Below, piece by piece: positions 23,862-35,168 of a DNA stretch of 64,000 bases. The stretch lies in the NCBI GenBank assembly GCA_964035795.1, contig OZ038322.1, forward strand, positions 14,454,711 to 14,518,710, in the 5' to 3' direction. The first letter of the stretch is position 1. Each line of letters starts with the position of its first letter. The notes under the pieces are model-generated. The model had not been told where the DNA came from. It ran no database searches and was given only the letters and a program-made list of their open reading frames with translations. Made by a program: the position numbers and the translations under genes. The stretch comes from Pterobdella sp. o SKG-2022 (Eukaryota; Annelida; Clitellata; Hirudinida; Piscicolidae).

Positions 23862-24041
23862 CTATTTGAATCAAACACTTTTATTAACTGAAGAATAATA
23901 CGAAGATTTTCGTAAGTTGAACTCACATTATTCAGTTAACAACGTCTTTAAGTTTGTATACTTGATAATGTGAGTTCAACTTACGAAAAGCTTCGTATTA
24001 TTCTAAAAATAAATAATAATAAAAGTGTTTGATTCAAATAG
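23862..24041. repeat. 180-bp inverted repeat (foldback element)
   Basis: Left outer arm 23862-23886 and right outer arm 24017-24041 are perfect reverse complements over 25 bases. A second paired block follows: 23893 onward (GAATAATACGAAG, CGTAAGTTGAACTCACATTA) pairs with 23964-24003 (TGTGAGTTCAACTTACG, CTTCGTATTATTC). The whole element can fold into one long hairpin. The inner motif, TGATAATGT then AACTTACGAAAAGCTTCG, recurs elsewhere in the window. No coding capacity. It resembles a non-autonomous foldback or MITE. Confidence 0.85.
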
Positions 24042-27000
24042 TTTTTGTTGATAGGCTAGTTTAGTTTATCATAGTACTTAAAATATATCTCAATATAATA
24101 TAACGATATCTTACAAGAACTTCTCAGGTAACAAGAAGATAACATTTTAAAGGCTCTATGATACTAATTAATGTGCAAGATGGATACAAGGTTTTACAAA
24201 GCTTATTTAAAGTACGAAGCTTGAAGTAATTAGTTAGTTGTAAGTGTATCAAACAATGAAAGATTACTATTTATGAATGCTTGGCGTGAACATTAGGATT
24301 TTCTTAAGATAAAGTAAAACAAAAAATTATTGAGCATTGAATGTTTTTATTGAAAACATCACACTGTTAACAAAAGCTTCGCAATTTTCAAAGAAAAACA
24401 GTGTTTAATTTTTATTAGACGGGAAATCACAATAACTTGAGGTAAAAGGTTTTATTTTGTTTAGAATAAGGTTGAGCTTATCGGAAATAAAAATTTTAAA
24501 GAAAAAAATTTTTTTGAAAAATATTTCTTCTTGAAGTTTGAAAAATCACGATGTTTCAATACAATGTTAAGCATTCACAATAGCGCATGGAGTCTACGAG
24601 ATTTATTTCATTCTTCTGTATTTATCAAGGGTTTTAGTAAGCGTGTGGCCTATTTAAAAAATTCCAAACATAAGCATATTCTTTATTATATGAAAAAATA
24701 ATTTTTTAGGCAATTTATTGTTATCGAGACTGCTGCTTGACAATGTAACATTGCCCCACATCTTCATGTTTTATGATAAATAAAATTTATTTTGGTTTGC
24801 TCGTTTGCATACTTATTTTCCTGCTGATTTATTTTTATTTAAAAATCTTTCAGTAATTTTTTGTTATAACTTGCAAGTTCTATTCATGATTTCTCATTTT
24901 TTATATTTGTTTCTCATTTGAAAACTTAAACAGTTAGAAATAAAAAAAGACGCATAATATTGTTTTAACTTCATGGTTTATAAACTTAAATAATTGCTTT
25001 AAAAGAAGATTTCAAAGGCACCTCACTCAAATGCTCTTCATCCATTTAAAAAAAACTCAAATTTAAAATTTTTGGAAACTTTTTAACTCTTTACAAACAC
25101 AACAAACAGGTGGCAAAATGCGAAACAATTAAAATCTCAATTAATCTTTTTATTATGTCTTTAGTATTTCTTAGATTATATTAAAAAAACCATTTGGTAT
25201 ATTTTATGTATAAAAAGCTTTAACCACAATAAATCACTTATTTAATATTGATCTGTAATAAACACTGTTTTTATAGGCAAAGCAAGCTCGATCTAAAGTT
25301 GAATTGATATATACATATAGTAATAAATACATATTTGTGAAGTGTACGTAATACATGGCTAAATATATATGTAAAAAACCAAAAAAATACATCTATCTGT
25401 GCTAAAAAATTTATTTATTTTTCCAATAATTAAGTATATTTTTATTACTTAGTGAATATATAAGAATATATATACATATATAAATATATGTATGGGTAAA
25501 TAATAGAATTTTAATGAATAAAAATAAATATATGAGATAAAATAAACTTAACAAATTATATATATTCAACCTATAGTGAACTAAGAGATAAGCGTATTTA
25601 CTACATTAAACTTTATTTATTCATACAAAAGGGAAAACACATATTATTTTTAGAAAAAAAAAACACAATATTTATAGAAAAAATAAAAAAGTCGTCTATT
25701 TCATAGTAAGCACAAATGCATGACCTCGAAATAAACTGCCTTATAAAACTGGCCTTTACAACTACATGCTCAAGTCAGAGATCCTTGATTGAGAAGTGGT
25801 GAGTCTACATGAAAACTACCCCCATCAGTCATGTAAAATGTTTTTTTTGTTATATGACTGTAGGGGAAACTTGGGTCGTCAGTTACGCTGTTGTGTCTGC
25901 TGTCTCAGTAGCTCAAGTAGCAGAAAAGATGAAGATGGCTAAATAGGAAAAATTAGACGATATTTATGACTTCATACTGCTTGCTTTTAAAAAACTTGGA
26001 CCAAATAAGCTTGTTAATTGCTTGTTGAGTAAAAAGGCATCTTAAGAGTTGCTGGATAAACATCTCAGGCAGCAGTCGCCATTGTCATAGAGGTCCATTA
26101 ATCTGGCGTCCTTTCATATTAAATTATATTAGAGCTTCATTAAACGAAAACATTAATTTTACCTGCATTTTATTTTGCTATAAAAGGAAAAACATTATTA
26201 TGTGATATAGTGATGGTATCTTTTTTCCAATTATCTTTGTTGGCTTCAAATATTGAATAAAATTTTCGATAAATTAAAATAGCTTGACACCACTGTATGA
26301 GGAGTGTTGTAGGAAATGGCTGAAAACCACCCTTTTATCACACCACCCCTCCACTACACCAAGTGAAGTGCCTGATAATGTAAGTTCGAATTGCATTACA
26401 ACGTGTTTGTTTCTCATAATTATAAAATTTATTCCATTATATAAAAAAATTCCTAAATTAATGAAACGATTAACTTTTAAATAAAACTTCAGGTATTTAT
26501 TAATTTAAAAAACAATTCAAAATATTAATTATTAAATTTTAAAAGATTTTCAATTAGGTTTTCACAGGTAGAAGTTACAAAAACTCACCTTGGGAAAGAG
26601 AAATGTAAGCTTTATGGCATCACCATTTCAATTAAAACCCACCAGAATTCACTGGATTCAAGGAAATTGGAAAAATTAACCTTAGTATTTCATCATCAAT
26701 TTCAAATTAAATACACCCTAACATGAGTATTATTTTTTATGACATCTTATTGAAATGGTAGCTTTGTTTTATAGATTTATTAAATAATTTTAAATTTTTT
26801 CATTAGAATTTTTTACTAGTATTCAAAATCATTTCTCGTTAGCCTGATTTCCTTAATATTTGATTTTGTCATTTTTAGGTATCAATATATTAATTATTGC
26901 AGTGATTAATAAAATTGATGAATTTTTAAAATTATATTCAACACAATAATTTTGAAGTGTTTAACCAGTAGGTTCATCAAAAATATATACAGATTTCATG

Positions 27001-27364
27001 CTTCAGCATATAAAAATGAACCTGGTAGTATGTTTAAGAATGAAGATTTCAGATTCAATAAGTTATCAAAACTTCCACAATTAAAAATCTTGAAACTTCT
27101 TTGTCATTATAGCTTTATTTGTTGCAATGTCAATTACTCCTATTCAACTTCATTCATTTTCATTATTGTTTTTCTAATGTTTAAGAGACCGAATAATATA
27201 ATTATTTGCTAGTTTCAACAATTATTTTGAACTTTGCAGCGTTTCAAAAAAAAATTGAGGTATAAGTTGGCTGGAGCATTGTTATTGTGTGTTCTACTTT
27301 TTTCATTTTATAGTGCAATATTTAACCACCAAAAGCAAATTGTGTCATGGTTTCCAGGTTACTA

Positions 27365-27416
27365 ACATTATCAATTGATGTCGAAAAGCATGCTTGTACA
27401 CATCAATTGATAATGT
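27365..27416. repeat. Hairpin of the same repeat family
   Basis: The 16-base arms ACATTATCAATTGATG (27365-27380) and CATCAATTGATAATGT (27401-27416) are perfect reverse complements round a 20-base loop containing GTCGAAAAGCATGC. The right side continues as GTCAGTTCGACTTG then AAAAGCTTTG, matching the core of the 23862 element. Confidence 0.75.
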
Positions 27417-28321
27417 CAGTTCGACTTGAAAAAAGCTTTGACATAACAATAAATTTTAAGCAGATTTATTTTTGTATTAAACGTCATTTTTCTTACAGTT
27501 TTCGAAACCTAAAAAATCAATAATTTTCTCTATTTGCAATTTTTCATTGACTCACTCTTTTACCTCAACGTAACCATTTATTTTCCAGCTGAGATTTTTA
27601 ACCAACTTTTCTACGTCCTTGTTTGTTCTTACCACATTTTTTACCTCAAAAATTCTAGTATTTATTTATATTTTTTTTCGTAAAAAATCCCACCAGTTCA
27701 CACTTGCATCAGTCTTTGCAAGATATTTTTTAAGTCTGAATATATCTAACAGCTTTTTATCCCACCAACCACCATTTGAGCACTAGTTTTATTTATATTT
27801 TGAAACTAATTAGATTTTTCCTAAAAATTTTTTAATAAAGTTCTCTGGGTAATAAAATAAATATATTCAAAGACCTGGGATTTGAAAAATTACATTTTGA
27901 AATATTTATTTTGCTAAAAATGAAGCAAATGAGGGAGACATGTTATTAAAGGGAGATGTAGGTTTTTATTTGAAACAGTCTGAACAATTTTAACTGAATT
28001 CTTAATCATATTCTATTTTTTTTAAAGTATATTATATATTAAATTATACATATTAAATAAAACAGATATTAAATCACATAAAACAATGTTCTAACATAAT
28101 TTTAATATATTTGAAAGTAGGTATGAACAATAATTTTCATTAGCTTAAAAATGATGATTTTAATTTTAACTTGATTTTGTTGAAACTTTTAAAATTTTGT
28201 GACAACCTAGATATTCAACATTATTTGAAATAAGAAATTGCACAAGAATATCATAAATTTTGATGAAAACTCATTTGTAACTCCTGTGAAAATTGAAAAA
28301 TTAATATAAAGTTGAAAAAAA

Positions 28322-28619
28322 CTATCGTTCATATTTAATAAATTCAGATACTTTTATAGCAGCAGATTCCTTTTTCAACTCTTTAACAACTAACGCAAGG
28401 GCTTCAGGATTGACACCCGCCTCACACAACTTCACACAAACTGTCAATTCTTCTTTACTCAACCCAGTGTTCAAAAGATTTGAAATGCTCATCACGACTT
28501 TGAAATTCAATTTTGAATTATAAATAATAATTTTGAATTGAGTGATACTATAAAATACTTATTGACAGAAATATTTTACCATCTAAAGCTTCTTGAGTCG
28601 AACTTATTTTTTCCGCCAT
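28322..28619 (-). CDS. MZT1: MOZART1, mitotic-spindle organizing protein 1, complete, 2 exons
   Basis: MZT1 is a small subunit that binds the N-termini of gamma-tubulin complex proteins and is needed to recruit and activate the gamma-tubulin ring complex. Exon 1 is 28619-28580 (ATG to GATG) and exon 2 is 28497-28322 (TAG), 216 nt in all, 71 residues, against 82 in human. The core matches closely: SNLLNTGLSKEELTVCVKL followed by CEAGVNPEALALVVKELKK, the helices that dock on GCP proteins. The start gives a short MAEKISS leader, and the junction DV|VMSIS is in phase. The alanine-rich N-terminal stretch of the human protein is absent. Confidence 0.93.
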
Positions 28620-28826
28620 AGTAAGCACCTAGTAACTTAAACGAAAAGTGAAACTACGATTTGAAACTAATTTTAAATTCGAACGTCACGTAAATATTTA
28701 CCAACATACAAATTCTACTCTAATAAAAAACAACTTTAAAAACTTATTTACAAACGTTATTCAAAGTAATGATCTAATCGAGTGAAAGAAAGCATAGTAT
28801 TAAAGTAAATAATAATTACTATATAG
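28620..28826. promoter_or_regulatory. Upstream region of MZT1
   Basis: About 200 AT-rich bases between the MZT1 start and the first recognisable glycogen-synthase-like fragment on the other strand. It presumably holds the MZT1 promoter; no motif could be assigned. Confidence 0.35.
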
Positions 28827-31800
28827 TTTTTGAAATCTGCACTGAAGTTCCAAAAAAAGGCTTGTAAATTTTCAATTTTTTTTATATTTGGTGAAAGTGA
28901 AAACTTCAAAGAGAATAAAATAAGTATAATTTTTTATAGTGGGGGGTATACACAATGTCATCAAAACCAAAGCCAAATCGAGCATAGAAAACACATCTCT
29001 TGACTACTACCTCATCGGAGTCTTGCACGAAGATTATTTGAAAGATATTGAAATACGGAGTTTAATTTTACCATAACTATACCCATCAAACCCCATCCAA
29101 AAACGAGAAGCATAGTACTTGAAGTGTTGATGGCAATTATCTTAAATTAATGACCACAAGGTTACAGAGCCCAACACCACAACCAATTATGCTTTGGAAG
29201 GTCTCAGAAAAGAAGGATATAAAGTTTTTATAACAAATCAAGTTAAATATTAGTTTTATAGCGCATCAATAAACACAATTTCTACTATTTCAAAATTTTC
29301 TTTCCCAAAAAAATCTCTGAAATTCGAATTAGACTTTAATATATAGAAAGTGAGTTAAGATGTTCTCATAATAAAAACCTTATGTTTGATACTTTTATTC
29401 AAAAACTAAAAATAAATAAGAAACAACAAATAAAGAAGCGAAAAACAACCAACACCAGGTGGCGCATGGGCAGTGGTTGATTGAGGGGTGTCCTAAAGTG
29501 GTATTGCTGGATGTCGAGAGTGGTATGAAACATTTGGATCGCTTCAAATCGGAATGAATTTTGTATAGGTTAATTAAAAAAATATATTTTTTGAAATAAA
29601 AGTATAATAATAACGCCTAGCTTTTGTTCAGAATGGTTTTTGTTAAAAACTTAATTTTTAGTATGTGATTTGAACTAAATATTGAAAGCGCTATAAAAAT
29701 TCAAACTTAAAGTTAAAATAACTTTATAGTGAAAACCGTTATAATAGTTTTTACCACATACAAGTTGATGTGTGAATATTATAAAAATTATAATGGAAAC
29801 AACAACTAATGAATTATGACAACGTTTTTTTTGTTGAAAATTTTAGCTCAATAAAAATGTTCTCTACGTGTTCTTATAAATCCTCATAATTTGAAGTTTC
29901 ACTGTTGAAATTCAAGTATGAAAAAAAAACATACGATGTTTCTAAAAAACTTCTCTAAAAACAACAGTGATACCTCGAGATGACAGGGAAGGAAACGAAG
30001 CCCTGGTGTTTGGCACCTTGACCTTCCTCTTTCTTCAGAAGGTGTCAGAGTAGCACCACCCAATATGTTCTTATATACATTTTTCAATACATTCTCTAAT
30101 ACGTGCTTCAATAGCATAATACATTTTTAAATATATAAACAAAAATTTCTCACTACATACCCAAATATAAACAACCTCACAGCCCCCATTGAACTTCTCA
30201 GTACCGACAAAAGTGTCCAGCCAACACCAGCATAGTGACCCAGTACCACGGATGGATGACTGGGGTGGGACTGATCTTCTCCATAACACAACGCCTCCAT
30301 GTCGCTACCACTTTCACCACCCATGCCACCCAACTTGGCAGACACATATGCGCTAGTAGGACTGACTACTATAGCAACATCACCAGGGTTGGTGCTTATG
30401 GCGATGAGGATTATGATGATGATGATGTAAGGTTTAAATGAATTTGAAATTTCATAAACATTGATATAGTTCATTTCAGTTTCGTGTTTCGATGTTAAAA
30501 GCGTTTCATTAAATGACTGTCCATACCAGGATTTGAATCTGGTGCTTGTGGTTAGGATCCGAGTAAAGCATCTGGGCTTCACTAATTATAAAACAAACCA
30601 TTCAAACAGCATGAAAACGTCATATGATTAACTCACTTAAAATCACTCCGTAGTTCTCAGCTGATGAGGAAGCGAGTGATAGGAGTATCTACCAGAAGTA
30701 CTGCATTGAGAAGGTGTGTGCACGAGTGTCTCATGTCTTCAGTGTTGTCTCAAACAATCTGAAAGTGGAAGTGGAACATTTCCTTAATAAGACTCCAGGT
30801 TGGAGAAGTGGAAGTTTTTGAGATTTTAACATGGTTGTATCGGTATATTAATAAAATCGAGTTTTTGAAGTACTTAACAATATAAATGTCAAAATCCAAA
30901 AGATAAACTATAGAATAATATACATAATAAAAATTCAAGATATATTACTTTCTCATCTCCAAACGACATTGTGCTTCCAAACGGCTTGAACATCGATCTC
31001 AAGGGGGACCTCATTCACAAGCACCACAAATCCAACTAGATCATTCAAGACTTCATCACTAACCATTTTCCTGGGTCTGTAGTGTTGCAGGGTTTATACA
31101 TTGGTTTTTAATAGCGCTAGTGTTTTGTGTATGGAGATTCAGAATTATATTCGATATTTTTATGCTAACGTTAACATTTATCGACGTATTTAAAGCTTTA
31201 GTTATATTTGCTGTTTTATAAATGTATTGAAAACATAATTAATCGGCTTTTAATGTTTTTAAAATGTAATAAATACAAAATTAATGGACACTAAATAATT
31301 AAACTTTTCAAATGAAAATATTCATTTTTAGTATTTTTGTAAAAATACGATTATTTTCTCAAACAGTTGAAATCTGACAAAACTGTGCTAATGTTTAGTG
31401 CTGGGAGGTTAGTGTTACTTATGGAACAGTGATACAACTAGGACAATTGTTCTATCCATGTCATTCGAATATATATAATGTTTTTGAATGATGAGTTCTT
31501 ATAAGATCTTATATTAAGCTTTGAGATGCTATGTGAAGTTAGACTTTTGAATAAAACTTCATGCAAACTGTTAAAAGTACGAGTTTTTCAACAAATGTAT
31601 CGATATGTTGATCAAGGCTTTGAGACAACTTGATCTGAAGTTAAATCAACTTAATGACGCAAGTTACTTGAGGAGCTTTGCTAATAAGCAGCTTAAAAAA
31701 GTTTTTGAGAATTTATCTCAAAATATAGATTGGACTTTTATAAGAGTAATCAAAATAATAATAAAAATAATGTGAAGCATAATACAAAAAATAAAACATG

Positions 31801-32162
31801 AGTATCATATAATAATAAAAAAATACGAAAAACATTTAGAGACATCTTAAATTTATTTATAAATAATATTTGAAATTTTTTTACGTCGAGTTATGGAAGA
31901 ATGTTTTATGATGAGGCTAAACGTATCGAAAATTATAGCTATTTATTTTGATCAATAAATTTACTAAAATTCTTCCATAAATCGACGTAAAAAATTTTCA
32001 AATAAGAATAACAACAATAATAAAAATAATAATAATAATTGTTTTAACACTCAAAGGGGTCTGAGGGAGGAAGGTTAACAGTGATATTCTTCTTCATCTT
32101 TCCCGCCCCCAACGAAGGATTCAACGAACACACTATCAAAAAACACACTGCCGCTAATACGT
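28827..32162 (+). pseudogene. GYS1: Glycogen synthase-like pseudogene (unprocessed, C-terminus missing)
   Basis: Fragments in order match GT3 glycogen synthase, which adds glucose from UDP-glucose to glycogen. 28827-28859 (FEICTEVPKK), 28940-29059 (GGIHNVIKTKAK), 29168-29223, 29459-29560 (WLIEGCPKVVLLDVESG), 29968-30041, 30202-30391 (VATTFTTHATQLGRHICA), 30661-30798 (SDRSIYQKYCIEKVCARVSH), 30966-31075 (DIVLPNGLNIDL) and 32057-32162 (VIFFFIFPAPNEGFNEHTI). Phases mostly still join. Damage: TGA at 29555 inside the WLIEG exon with an apparent one-base loss; TAG at 31037; the exon before DIVLPNGL is preceded by ACG, not AG; the first donor would be GC; the block expected between 31075 and 32057 (start of the second Rossmann half) is missing, as is the C-terminal half. 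Introns are kept, so it was not retroposed. A fast-evolving live gene is less likely. Confidence 0.7.
31870..32002. repeat. Inverted repeat with long imperfect arms
   Basis: The left arm (about 31870-31902, including TTACGTCGAGTTATGGAAG) pairs with the right arm (about 31969-32002, including CTTCCATAAATCGACGTAA) with one or two mismatches. The 66-base loop carries TATCGAAAATTATAGCT. It has no coding capacity. Its arms differ from the CTTTTCG family, so it is probably a second foldback family. It lies within the region where the glycogen-synthase pseudogene lost sequence. Confidence 0.75.
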
Positions 32163-32310
32163 TGTTTATTTTATTTATTTTTTTTTTTAATTTAAATTTT
32201 TTTATTGAAAAGAAATAGTTTATGTGAATAGTTTAATATATTTTTAATAGATTTAAAAATTTTGAACACTGAGTTTTTATTATGAAGTACAAAGCTTTTC
32301 GTTAAGTTAG

Positions 32311-32660
32311 GTTTTCCTCTTGCATCCTTGGGAGCATAAGACTGCAACAACACTCTTCCAACGTACTCGGTCCTGGCTGGTCGTCTTCAGCCCGGCCCAC
32401 GTCATTCCAGTAACCTTTGTTTCTGCCTCGATACTTCACCGCCAAGTCTGCTCAGAACAGCCAACTTTTTTCTTCTTCTGTGGATTACAGTCCAGGATTT
32501 GTCAAGTGATGTTGGCTGCAAGCTTGCGTATTGTATGACCTATCGATCCCCATTTCCGCTTCTTTATTTTCGTCTCCAACATGACTTGTTTTGTCTTGTT
32601 CAAAAGTTCTTCGTTGGAGACAACTTCTGGCCACCTGATGTTCAGGATGTTTTTTAGGCA
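32311..32660 (-). mobile_element. Non-LTR retrotransposon fragment (3' end of ORF2)
   Basis: Read on the minus strand, two frames with stops resemble the C-terminal tail found after the reverse transcriptase in many LINEs: KIKKRKWGSIGHTIRK, then WAGLKTTSQDRVRWKSVV ending near LCSQGCKRKT. Several stops and at least one frameshift mark it as dead. No reverse transcriptase core was found next to it. Confidence 0.65.
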
Positions 32661-32999
32661 TCGGTTTGTGAATGTCTGAGGTTTGTGGGTGTTGGTACAT
32701 TGATATGATTATGTTTGAAGAGTTACAATGAGGGCAGCCTATTGGCACTTGATCGTCTAAAGAAGGAGGCACATGGACAAGTGAGTTGTTTTTTTATCGT
32801 GATTTGAAGAAAAAATAATGTTAATATTGATGTAGTTATATTTAGTATTTCATGGCATAAAAGTGGGGTCTTATTAATATTTCTATGGTTCTCTATATAT
32901 CTATCTGCTACTCTCAATTTAAAATAAGTAATTTTTTTATAACCAGCTATATGTACTTTACATAATAGTTCAAAACTTTGCAGTCACCTCCCCCTAAAG

Positions 33000-33907
33000 C
33001 CCACCAGAAACAGATTCGGCCTTTGAAAACATCCTGACAACATCGCATGGGGTGAGAGATGGTTACAGAGGATATCAATTTCATTTGGATAATTTTTTTA
33101 TTGAAAAGAAGATTATTTTTGGGTTACAAAGTGAATTGAGATTTGAAATAAATGCGAAGTTGATAATTTTTGTCAAATTAGTTTTTGTAAGTAACTTTAA
33201 TGGAGTTATATTAAAAGTGTATGTTAATAAGTACCTCAGCCAAAATAAAAAAATTTAACGTATTTGCATGAATTTGAAAAATAAATATGAATAAATAATT
33301 GTAGCTTAGTTAATTAATTGTAGCTGTTTTTTTTGAGACGTTGTTATGATGACTCAAGCATGATATCATAATGCATCGTTCAGTCTAACACTTGAATTTT
33401 GATGAAGTGAATATTTGCTTTGAATCAAAGATAAAATGTTAATTGACACGAAATATTAAGCAATCTTTCACCCAAACTTTTAATGAGAAATCTTTGAAGT
33501 ACGTGAAGATGGAAAAATCTTATTGAACAACCAGAAAAATGCTATGAGTCTGAAAATGTCACAAGTGCATTTTGAAAAGTACGCTTTTGGTAACTTATGC
33601 TGAAATCTCGTTTGGATCGAAGGACTAATAAGAAATTAGGATTAGTGCACACAACATTTTCAAATTTTTATTTGAGTACACAAGATTTTTCAATATATCA
33701 AAATATGATATACGAGGCTATTGGGTAAAACTCACATCAATAAATTTAATAAACGTATTAGCAAACTTGAGAGTATTGAATCAGGTAGAAAACATAGGAC
33801 AGTAATTAGACAAAAAAAAAGTATTAGACAAAACTACACGAAGCCTTTTTGTGATTAACTAACAGTTTCAAGTGATAATACTAAGAAGATTTGACGAATT
33901 TCCTTTT
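33000..33907. other. Intergenic AT-rich sequence
   Basis: No recognisable protein, repeat or RNA gene. Short open frames here have no family features. Confidence 0.5.
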
Positions 33908-33977
33908 GGCCTGTTAGATTAGAGGTAGAGCATTTGACTAGTTATCTAAAGTAGCGGGCTCGATCTCACGTGGGCCA
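33908..33977 (+). tRNA. tRNA-like sequence, possible tRNA-Thr(AGT) pseudogene or tRNA-derived SINE head
   Basis: Seventy bases with tRNA order. The 5' GGCCTGT pairs with the 3' end through wobble pairs up to GGGCC; a D-arm like TTAGATTAGAGGTAGAGC carries a partial A box; an anticodon loop CTAGTTA would give AGT; a B-box-like GGGCTCGATCTC follows. The anticodon stem pairs poorly, and no terminal T run or intact A-box consensus is obvious. A degenerate gene or SINE relic is more likely than a working tRNA. Confidence 0.4.
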
Positions 33978-35168
33978 ACAATTAGCAACTGTTCTAGTGT
34001 GTTGTCGCTACATTAAATTTGTAGCAAGCGCTTTGATCTATAAGAAAAAGCGTTTTTATAAATATTGCATTTTATTTATAAACACTTTTTCATAAAAATA
34101 TGTCAAGAACAATGAATATTTAATTTATTCACAAAGATTTCCAATATTAACAAGGTAAAATCAAAAATGAGTTTTGAGTCAAATTTTTAAATTAAAATTT
34201 TGTTTTAATTTTGAAATCAAACAAACTATATCAGATGGTACTGAAATTTTCAAAAGTTGACACAAATCATTAGCTTACAAGATCATCCAAATTTCACTTT
34301 TAATAGATTATCTCAAAAAGGATCAATTGAAGTTCATAAAAATTCTTTAAGTTGTGATGAATTTAAGAAAATCGTTTATTCAAGGAATTAGCTATAATTT
34401 TCACTAAGCATGATGAAAACGATGCCCTTGTTTATATTAACATCTTATTCTATTATAATATTTCGCTTGAGAATTATGAGATTTTACTTATCGAAAATTC
34501 AGCTAATTTCTTGAGTGAACGTGTTTTTATTGCTCATATTTTAAAAATTAATAAATTCCAATTCATTAAAAAACATACGATGTCTAAAAAACTAACAAAC
34601 GCGACAAAAAAAACAATCAAAAAAAATTGAACACAAATCAACAAAATTCTTTTCAAGCGCCAGTGCTGAAATATTACTACAATTTCGGCTGGTGAATCTT
34701 TTAGACAATTCCATTACACCACTTTGAGGCTTTTAGTTATTTACTGTCTTTATATTAAATCAAGACGTGAAAATTAAGACTGGTGGCAAACTTTAAAAAA
34801 GTGTGAAAAACAATTTTTTAATGTGCTAAAAACCCTTCATATGCAATAAACACGGTTGTCACGGAGTTTAAGGGAAAACTTGAAAATGAAACCTATGAAT
34901 GGGTATGCTGTGGAGGATGAAAGACTAGTGACAAGAAAGGTGGCATTGGGTACATGTAGCGAGTTGATGCTTCCTTTGAAATAAAAATGCAACAAGGGTA
35001 AAAGACCTTTAAAACATACCCGTGTCGTTGCCAGCGTTTCAATCGCTCACGGCTCAGCCGAAGAAACAGAAATAATGAGCCAAGGACCTGATGGTGGTAT
35101 CGTCACAGAAATTAGGCAACAAATGAGATGTACCACCAAACTCCCACCACATATAATACCATTAAGCA
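33978..35168. other. Intergenic sequence leading into LINE remains
   Basis: AT-rich sequence without a gene I can support. From about 34860 complexity rises and frames begin to resemble retroelement-flanking sequence, but no domain was recognised. Confidence 0.4.

Larger units (their letters stand above)
23117..28321. other. Gene-poor AT-rich interval
   Basis: About 5.2 kb without a recognisable gene. The missing first exon and promoter of the SEC14-like gene should lie in the first part. It contains a 180-bp inverted repeat (23862-24041) and a shorter hairpin (27365-27416). A stretch of higher complexity at about 25700-26110 has broken frames I could not assign. The remainder is AT-rich with short homopolymers. 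Confidence 0.6.

Noticed and set aside
24000..28300. Several short open frames in the AT-rich interval
   Set aside because: Compositions are low-complexity Ile/Lys/Asn/Phe, with no motif or splice partner.
29555..29557. TGA in the glycogen-synthase-like exon as a selenocysteine codon
   Set aside because: The position is normally Leu/Trp in the family, a nearby one-base loss is apparent, and there is a second stop and missing exons downstream, so decay explains it better.
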